From positions 44,498,188 through 44,562,187 of the forward strand of contig NC_090174.1 of the NCBI RefSeq assembly GCF_024679245.1: a DNA stretch of 64,000 bases, read 5' to 3'. The stretch's first letter is position 1. Each line of letters opens with the position of its first letter. Positions 51,071 to 64,000 of this stretch are shown here, one piece after another. The notes beneath the pieces are model-generated. The model saw only the letters and a list, made by a program, of their open reading frames with translations, ran no database searches and was not told where the DNA came from. A program made the position numbers and the translations under genes. The stretch comes from Pseudorasbora parva. Taxonomy: Eukaryota; Chordata; Actinopteri; Cypriniformes; Gobionidae.

Positions 51071-54000
51071 ATGTGTACAGGAAAATGTGCGCTTTGCGTC
51101 GGGACAAGTCTGTACCCACTGGCGGTCATCTCCATAATCTGTAATATTATACTGTTTTTTCCTGGCTGGGATGTAAAGTACGCGCAGAACGGACAAATTA
51201 CAGAGGAGGTCAAATACATGGGAGGACTGATTGGAGGGGGGATAATGGTAAGTCTGGCTATGTTTAATAGTGTTGATGTTGATTAATGTGTGATTAATGT
51301 TGAACTATATATAAATTGTAATTCTTTTTAATCATCATAGCGAGTATATATGATAAAATATATTGTCTAAATGATTCTCAGCTTAGTTTGGGGCTTGTCA
51401 GTCACATGTTTTCTACAAATAAGCTGCCTTTGTAAGAAAATGCAGAGTCTTAATTTAATTTGGGAAAGGAATGTAAGAAAAAAAAAGAATGGGAAGAAAA
51501 GATTTTAGTAACCATGAGATGCAATAATAATAAAAAGAAATACTGATGTTTCATGCGTAATGCCTATCACTTAAAGAGTGTTATTCTCCTAATAAGGTAT
51601 TATAGTGGTGTAATACCAAATGCGAATCAAAGTAACTCAAATGTGAGCAGGATGACCTTACAAACCTTTGACCTGACAAAATGATGAAACATACTCCCCT
51701 TTCTGTCCTCCAGGTGTTGATTCCAGCGTTTCACATTCACCTGACTGGAAAGCAGGGTTGCTGTGCTAATCGCTGTGGGGTGAGTGAGCAACCCTGCCAC
51801 ATTTATAAATATCTACAATCCTTTAGAAATTAAGTTATGAAGAGGATTGTCCGCTAGACGTTTACAAGCTCAGAAGAGGTGATGCATTTGTCATTTTTAA
51901 AATAGAAATAACTTAAAACAAGGGTGCCAATTCCTGTTCCTGGAGATCTAACTGTACTGAAATAAAAAAAAATTGATGATACCAGCATTTCTGTTGTACC
52001 GGTAGTACAGACTCCCGATATAATAATAATAATAATAATAATAATTACGCCACTACTACTACTAATAATTATGCCTAGATGGTTGCTTATTTTTCACTTG
52101 ATCGTTCAACAATGTTTAATTTTAAACAGCATAGGCTATTCTTTAAATGTTTATGTATTATTTACTTATAATTATTACAGAAATTGGTACCAAATACCAT
52201 ACAATTTTTATGGTATTGGTACCGATTACTGTAATTTTGGTACCGTGACATCCCTACGCCTACATATTTTCAAATGCAATAGCTAATAAAAGTAATTCAG
52301 TTAAACGTATATTAAAACTGTTTTCAGCAACAATCTGTTTAAAAATTGGCCTATGTTGCAATCAAGTGGTTATACTATGCATTACATTTTATTTGATGTA
52401 TTTTCAACCAGATAAATCACATAATGTAATAATTATATTAAAAAAGAATAAAATGTGTTTTTACTCTTTATTTGTATTATTTTATAAAGAAAAAATGGTC
52501 TATAATTAATTTTTTTTGAAGATATGACAATTTCAGTTTCCCTTTTTGTCATTATGTTCATCTCTCACCATGGCAACACCGTTCAAGATATTTAATCATT
52601 TTTTTGCAATTTAGCATCTTGAATTTATTGGCATCATGAAAGTTTGGTGTGAACTGTATGACATCCTTTGGAACAGTAGTTCACATTCAAACAAATTCAC
52701 ATTCAAACAAAAACTGACTTCCTGTTGGTCGGAGCTAGTAAATGACTTACTTGACTGTAAATGAATAGTGGATTTGTCAAGCTCTATGAGAACAATATAT
52801 GTACAGTGTTTGGTGACTGTAGGTAAAATGAACCCCTCCTACGAGCCCCTTTCTAAGGCTTTGCCCATGTCAGATGGCCGACAACTCTGATGTATGTCGA
52901 ATTTCATGCCAATTGAAGCATACCCCCCCCCCCCCCAAAAAAAAAAGAATATTTAAGTTTCATACGTTGCCATGATAACAGTATTAAAGATATGAAGGAA
53001 TTACTCACAGCTGTACATCAGCAGTGTCTTTACATTATTCTGACGAAGTTTAAAGCAAATTGGATAGAGGTTGATTTGCCAATTGTTGGTGCTATAACTT
53101 TTACTCACAAAAGTCACATCCATGTACTCGGCCTGAAATCAGATCTATAAGTGTATCTATAAGCCTCAGATCTAAGTTTGAGAATTGTAGGTTAGGTGTG
53201 CTACAGAGCCCCATATTCAACCATAAAATGGTGCACTATGGAGCAAAGACCTAAATCTATTACAAGAGAAATTAATTAAAAACTTGTTATGATGATATTG
53301 AGACACATAGGGCAGATGTGCTGTGAGACCAGTGCCTTATATTGTGAGAGGAGAACAATATCTTCCCAAAAACACAATCCAACAAATAAATGTATTTAAA
53401 ATGTAACTAACATTTGTCATGTGCTGTACAGACTGAAGTACAGACCTGTTTGAAAATACACAGGCGCTCCTCTGTTGAGAAAAGAAATATCTATAAAGAT
53501 GTGACTCATGAATCATGTGGCTTGCAAAATGTGCCCCCGTTGTGACTTTTTGCAAATATTTGCAGTTAGTGATTGTTCAACTGTAAGAACCGCAACAGTT
53601 GTACAGGAATCACTGGCTGACAACCTTATTGAAATGGTGACAAATGTGTAGGAGTTGAGGTTTCAGGCACATTGTTGTGTGATTGAGAAATCTTTCAAAT
53701 GAAATTTGTGGATAATCCTTTATAATAATAATTGCAATCTTTTAAATAATTAAAAACTGCAGTAGACATTGAAGATGGCAACAGTATTTAATTCAAGTGT
53801 ATTTACACTGCTGGTCAAAAGTTTAGAATAGTTAATAGCATTAAGAATAATATTTTTGAAATAAATCTCTTAAGCTTACCAAGGCGGAATTTATTTGATC
53901 AGAAATACAGTAAAAACAGTAATATTGTAAAATATTATTACAATTTAAAATAACTATTTTGTTTTTACTGATTTTCTTTTATCCAATAAATGCAGAATTA

Positions 54001-54965
54001 AATCATTCTCATGATGCATTTTCTATTTCAGATGTTCCTGTCCATTTTATTTGCAGCAGTGGGTGTAGCTGGTGCCCTTTATAGCTTCGTAGTGGCTCTG
54101 GTGGGTCTAATCAATGGACCATACTGTAAATATCTACTTGTTCTATGGGGAACTCCCTTTAAAGACGGGTAAGAGATACACCCCAACACTGTAAATCATG
54201 TAATAATAACACATTTAGTTAAATGTGTTGTTGTCTATACCTCTCAGAAACGAGAGTTACCTTAAGGACCGTGGCACGTGGGGAACTTGCATTGAGCCAA
54301 AGAATGTGGTGGAGTTTAACGTGGGTCTGTTCTCAACACTGCTGGTGACCAGCGCCGTGCAGCTCGTCCTCTGTGGCGCACAGATGATCAACGGACTCTT
54401 CGGCTGCCTCTGTGGAACCTGCAAAGAAAAAGGGGTGAGACCATAGAGCAGCGGTTCTCAACCTTTTTAGGCCAAAAAACAAACAAACACTTAACCCCTA
54501 CCTATAATGTAGCCCCCCACCATCAAATTATATTATTGCTACTAGTAGTAGTAGAAGTAGTACTAGACACAGTGTTAGAATGTTGCAGGCCATTTTATGT
54601 CACGAGTTCCAACTTGAAGCAGCAAGTAAATGTTAAATAAAATGTATAAAGATAAAGTTTAAGATTCTCCACTACTTCCAGGTCACACTAATCCAGTAAC
54701 CAAATTTGTTAAGCTACATTAATCACGTGAATACATCAAATATGAGATTTGAGTTCGTGCAGTTTGACTTCACATAAAACAAGTAGGCCTAACACTAAAC
54801 AGAGCTATAAGTTACATACGGACCAATCCAAAAGGTTTGACTGGCCGTGTGTTCTTTTCTTTCACCTTAATAACGTACTAATAAATCTTAAGAGCATAAA
54901 AGCGCTTCTAAGATTGTACTATTGGCATTGTCTTACAGTTTCTTTTCTGTTTTTAGCCGCTGTAA
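51071..54965 (+). CDS. tm4sf5: Transmembrane 4 L6 family protein, TM4SF5-like
   Basis: Exons 51071..51247, 51714..51779, 54032..54168, 54248..54434, and a probable last exon 54957..54965, about 191 aa. It starts MCTGKCALCVG, nearly the TM4SF5 start that I recall (MCTGKCARCVG). Four membrane helices: residues about 10-30, 48-65 (MGGLIGGGIMVLIPAFHI), 82-105 (FLSILFAAVGVAGALYSFVV), and a last one near FSTLLVTSAVQLVLCGAQMI. The CC-containing loop (QGCCANRCG) and the large extracellular loop with NES and TWGTC fit the L6 family. TM4SF5 is a tetraspan plasma-membrane and lysosomal protein of gut, liver and kidney. The C-terminus is uncertain: splicing to 54957 gives CKEKGPL, while reading through the donor gives CKEKGVRP and a stop at 54446. 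TM4SF4 is the alternative. Confidence 0.82.
51960..53800. other. tm4sf5 intron 2, low-information sequence
   Basis: Contains an (ATA)n run at 52019-52043, GGTACC-containing repeats at 52180-52250, and a C-run/A-run at 52924-52947. No exon or gene recognised. Confidence 0.5.
53805..54010. repeat. Dispersed cyprinid repeat, left part
   Basis: Reads CTGGTCAAAAGTTTAGAATA, CTCTTAAGCTTACCAAGG and ACAGTAAAAACAGTAATATT, matching the copy at 32955. It ends only about 20 bases before tm4sf5 exon 3. Confidence 0.65.
54449..54540 (+). mobile_element. hAT-type terminal fragment in last tm4sf5 intron
   Basis: CAGCGGTTCTCAACCT at 54449-54464 is the typical 5' end of many hAT elements. No matching right end was found before 54956. 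Confidence 0.4.
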
Positions 54966-55286
54966 TCCCTCACTGCTCCATTCCAGATGCCAGGGAGATT
55001 ATATCTACTATCCAGCCTCCCTAATCAGTTAACAAGCGCCCTCTTGTGGAAGATCCTCTCTGAACATTTAAATACCAAGTTAAATATAGGTTTATTTCTA
55101 CTTTCTGTGTACACTTAATCGTGTTGTCACCTATTGGAAGTTTATTGCTGATGTTTTGGTTTAATATATATATATCTCCAAGTAACAGCTTATGTATAAC
55201 GACTTGCATCATATTTTAAAGGAAATTGACAATTAATGACATAACATTTGTTTTGTATCTACCTGTTTTTTATAGTTTAGAATGGA

Positions 55287-55292
55287 AATAAA
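55287..55292 (+). terminator. Poly(A) signal of tm4sf5
   Basis: AATAAA about 325 bases after the TAA at 54963-54965; supports the spliced last exon. Confidence 0.5.
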
Positions 55293-55309
55293 CATACTAA
55301 AAATAAACA

Positions 55310-56360
55310 ATGTGGGGAATGTGACTTTAATTCAAGTTTAATATTATACAATTTAATTCTCTCCAAAAATCTGTGTATCAAGTTAATTCAAAATCAATTA
55401 AAAGCATTTCAAACAAGTCTAATACACATGATGTAAAAAAAAAATAGTCCTGGTTTTACGATTCCATTTTGTTGAGGGTTCATCAACTAAAGAATATTTA
55501 AGTACATTTCAAAGGTTATATTTCACAAAATACAATACTGCAATATTGTACTGCTTAGTTACATCAGTACAATAGTTTTAAATGATTTGAAAGATGTAGG
55601 GTCTGCCAACTGTATAAATAATTTTGGCAGAATGACTGAAAGTAACAAGCATAGGCTTCCATACATAAACACCTACATTCAGCTGGGTCCAAAGTCTGAG
55701 AACGATCATCTGGAATTCAGAATTTACAAGATTTCTCTTTTTAAGTATTTAAGACAAGGATACAATTACATTTACGATTCACCAATTCTAGGCCAAAATT
55801 AACCAAACCAAATGTGTTACATTGGATACTACGAAACCAAAATGGGACAAATGTATTTTTTTTTTATTGTTTTGTAAAAACATTTATATTAAATAAAGAA
55901 ATCAAAGCTAGAAGTATTTTTACAAGGTTGTCTCTGGCTTTTGAACCCAACCCCACCAAATTTAAAAACAAGTTAAGGAAACCCTTTAAACTACGAATAA
56001 GGCATTCTCACCTCATCTGAAATGACAATGAAATACAAACATACAAAGAATACATATCTTGACTGAACAAAATAAATGCAGACTACAAAGTCTAATAAGA
56101 TAAGACAGTTAGCAGTATGGTAGTTCATGTTTAATCTCAAATGGCCCTCCTTTTGTCTATTAGTGTGCACAAGTTAATTGCATGGCAACTGTATATTCTA
56201 CAGAACTTTTAAATGTAAGGAAATGGCAAAATTACAGTGAGGTAGACTTCAAGTTGCATGTTTGTAGACCGCAGGGTACCAAATGCAAAGTGGGAGGCAC
56301 AATGAGACTAGCGTTACAAGCACAATGGAGATGTTGAGAATACAGTACAATAACATTACT
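55310..56360. other. Between convergent tm4sf5 and slc25a15
   Basis: No coding signal. A TTTATT on plus near 55863 could be the slc25a15 poly(A) signal (AATAAA on minus), which would give a 3' UTR of about 1 kb; uncertain. Confidence 0.4.
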
Positions 56361-56364
56361 AGAC

Positions 56365-56499
56365 CAGTGGTTTTCAAACCTGTCCTGTAGACACCCCAGC
56401 CCTGCACATTCTGCGCATCTTTCTCATTTAACACACTCAACTGTTAATTCAACTGCAAGAACTAAATTGGCTGTGACAGAACAGGTTTGAAAGCCACGG
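56365..56499. mobile_element. Second copy of the CAGTGG hAT MITE, shortened
   Basis: Left end CAGTGGTTTTCAAACCTGTC is identical to the element at 17103; the right end is truncated to AACAGGTTTGAAAGCCACGG. Flanks TACTAGAC and CTCTAGAC agree at 6 of 8 positions, as expected for an aged 8-bp duplication. Confidence 0.75.
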
Positions 56500-56900
56500 C
56501 TCTAGACCATCACACAAAGGTTTAGCCACATAAAAAACACTTTAGTAATGATTAAAAAAAAATGATAAATGGTAAAACTTTACAGTAAAGTTGAATTTCT
56601 TAACATGGTGCAGTAAATGTACATTTTTACATGTACCAAAATATTAATATTTCATGTTGTCTAAATGTATATTTATGCAATATACAAAAAATAATTAATG
56701 AATAAACAATACTATATTTATACATTAACTTAAATGAATAAAGGCTTATTCATTGATAGGTAAAAATGATGTCAAATAAATAAAATGTTAGAGAATGTAC
56801 ACAAAGAATGCAGACTAAAATCCTGTGGACTTGCCAAGGCGAATTAGAAGCAAATTTAAGAAACGCTAAAAACTCAACAAGAGAAAATGTTAATAAGGGG

Positions 56901-62715
<5,815 letters not shown>

Positions 62716-63947
62716 GGTGAAATGTACCAAATGCTCCAAGAAATCCTAAAAAATGAGACATAGCGACAGAGAGAAAACATATTGACACTTAAAACTTTCA
62801 GTTAAACAAGTAAATTGGCTTTGATTTGTAGAAAGTAAACCCTTATAAAATCCCAAGTTAAACTTTTCCCCACATTGGTTGCAGAACGTTTGAAGTTTAT
62901 CTACAACCTAACTAATAGGTTGTTGATAAATAACGACTTGCAAGCAGACAAAATGGAGCATAATCTCAAGTTTCATATAGTAACAAAGTTCAGCTCGTCG
63001 ACAGGACAACTTAAGTCACAAGCCACAATGACGAAAGACCATGTGGTGTTGAAAAACTCTCACATAAAGCCATGCTCTTCAACCGCAACGAGGTACGTTA
63101 CTTCACCTTTCTGATATTGCGGTATGTTGCTACGTGTGACTGTCTTTAATGGGACGCAGAATAAAATATCAATAAAAACTGCTCGTTACAGACAGAAGAG
63201 AAGTGTTCTTCACCTGGTCCAAGCACTATGAGATTGGACATCTAAAAAGTAACGTTAAATCCTAAATTTCACACACACACAACAAAAACATCACCAAGAA
63301 TCCCTACCTTATTACACGAAAGCGTTCAAAACAAAAGTACTTATCCAGATGGTTTGATTCATGGCTTCTTACTGAACTGATAAATTTGCTATTAGATGAG
63401 TCCTGACCTCTCGACAGAGGATCCGTATGTAAAGCGTGTAGCGATGCCTGGTGATTCGTGAACGAATTGTTAAATTGAATCGAATCTTTTCAATGAATCG
63501 TTTGTCTAAAACCATAACGATTTGGTTACGAATCTAGCTTAATCGGCCCAAGAAGTTCTCTTGACTCATTTCGAGTTCCTCTAAGAAGTTATTTTAATAG
63601 TCGAATAGCTGAAACAAAAAGGTACCATGAATGTATTTTGTATGAATGTTTCAATAAACAGTGTTGTAGGCCTATTAAAACGTCAAGAAGATGTTGTCCA
63701 GAGATATTGTTTAATCAGTGATTAGCATGTGGAATGTAACATGGATAAACACTTACATGAAATTACAGTGACTAGCCGTAATAACAATTAAAGAAAATGT
63801 AAAACGCTCATCCAGTGGTGTAATAAAAATAAAAACTGATTTAACTAAATAACAACATGTGCTTGCAAAGATAGCATGGCTGTAAAAAAAATATTTTTTA
63901 TGTTTGATCATTTACTTACACATTGCATAGAAAACGTCATGTTGCAA

Positions 63948-63984
<37 letters not shown>

Positions 63985-64000
63985 TATTTTTAAATGTAGT
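62716..64000. other. slc25a15 upstream region, no further gene seen
   Basis: Should hold the slc25a15 promoter and perhaps a non-coding exon (a possible minus-strand donor GGACCAG|GTGAAG lies near 63213). Repeated GAATCG motifs occur at 63440-63540. An (AAT)n run at 63947-63984 closes the window. Confidence 0.4.

Overview
The window is vertebrate nuclear DNA, almost certainly from a cyprinid-like teleost. Genes are split by GT-AG introns. Non-coding DNA is AT-rich and full of long TA, GT, GA and GATA microsatellites, Tc1/mariner remnants, palindromic MITEs and tRNA-derived SINEs. The gene set (phospholipid scramblase, SENP3, EIF4A1, SOX15/sox19, MPDU1, TM4SF5) matches human 17p13, so this is a fish counterpart of that block. 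The sox19 N-terminus ([10 protein letters not shown]) looks like sox19a. All gene models below were built by hand from splice sites, reading frame and remembered family sequences; no alignment was run.

Layout. 174-1185 (+): last four coding exons of a plscr3-like scramblase, cut by the window start. 3240-10830 (+): senp3-like SUMO protease with a CRE-type promoter, a non-coding first exon and 10 coding exons (540 aa). 11658-23200 (+): eif4a1, 11 coding exons (406 aa), with a candidate H/ACA snoRNA in intron 9. 28189-30250 (+): sox19a, two coding exons (298 aa). 30250-43060: gene-free, holding a Tc1 element split by a Harbinger-like element, and a second Tc1 remnant. 43060-46505 (-): mpdu1, 7 exons (249 aa). 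51071-55310 (+): tm4sf5-like tetraspan gene. 56901-62715 (-): slc25a15 mitochondrial ornithine carrier, 6 exons (302 aa), with one GC-AG intron.

The genes do not form a pathway. They are housekeeping or developmental genes kept together by ancient synteny: translation (eif4a1), nucleolar SUMO control (senp3), dolichol-linked mannose use (mpdu1), membrane lipid scrambling (plscr3), early neural/pluripotency transcription (sox19a), and tissue-type membrane genes (tm4sf5, slc25a15). I saw no new defence or catalytic system. The points most worth a second look are the intronic snoRNA candidate, the Harbinger-in-Tc1 nesting with clean target duplications, a hAT MITE with an 8-bp target duplication, the frame-supported GC-AG intron, and the inverted sox19a/mpdu1 pair relative to mammals.
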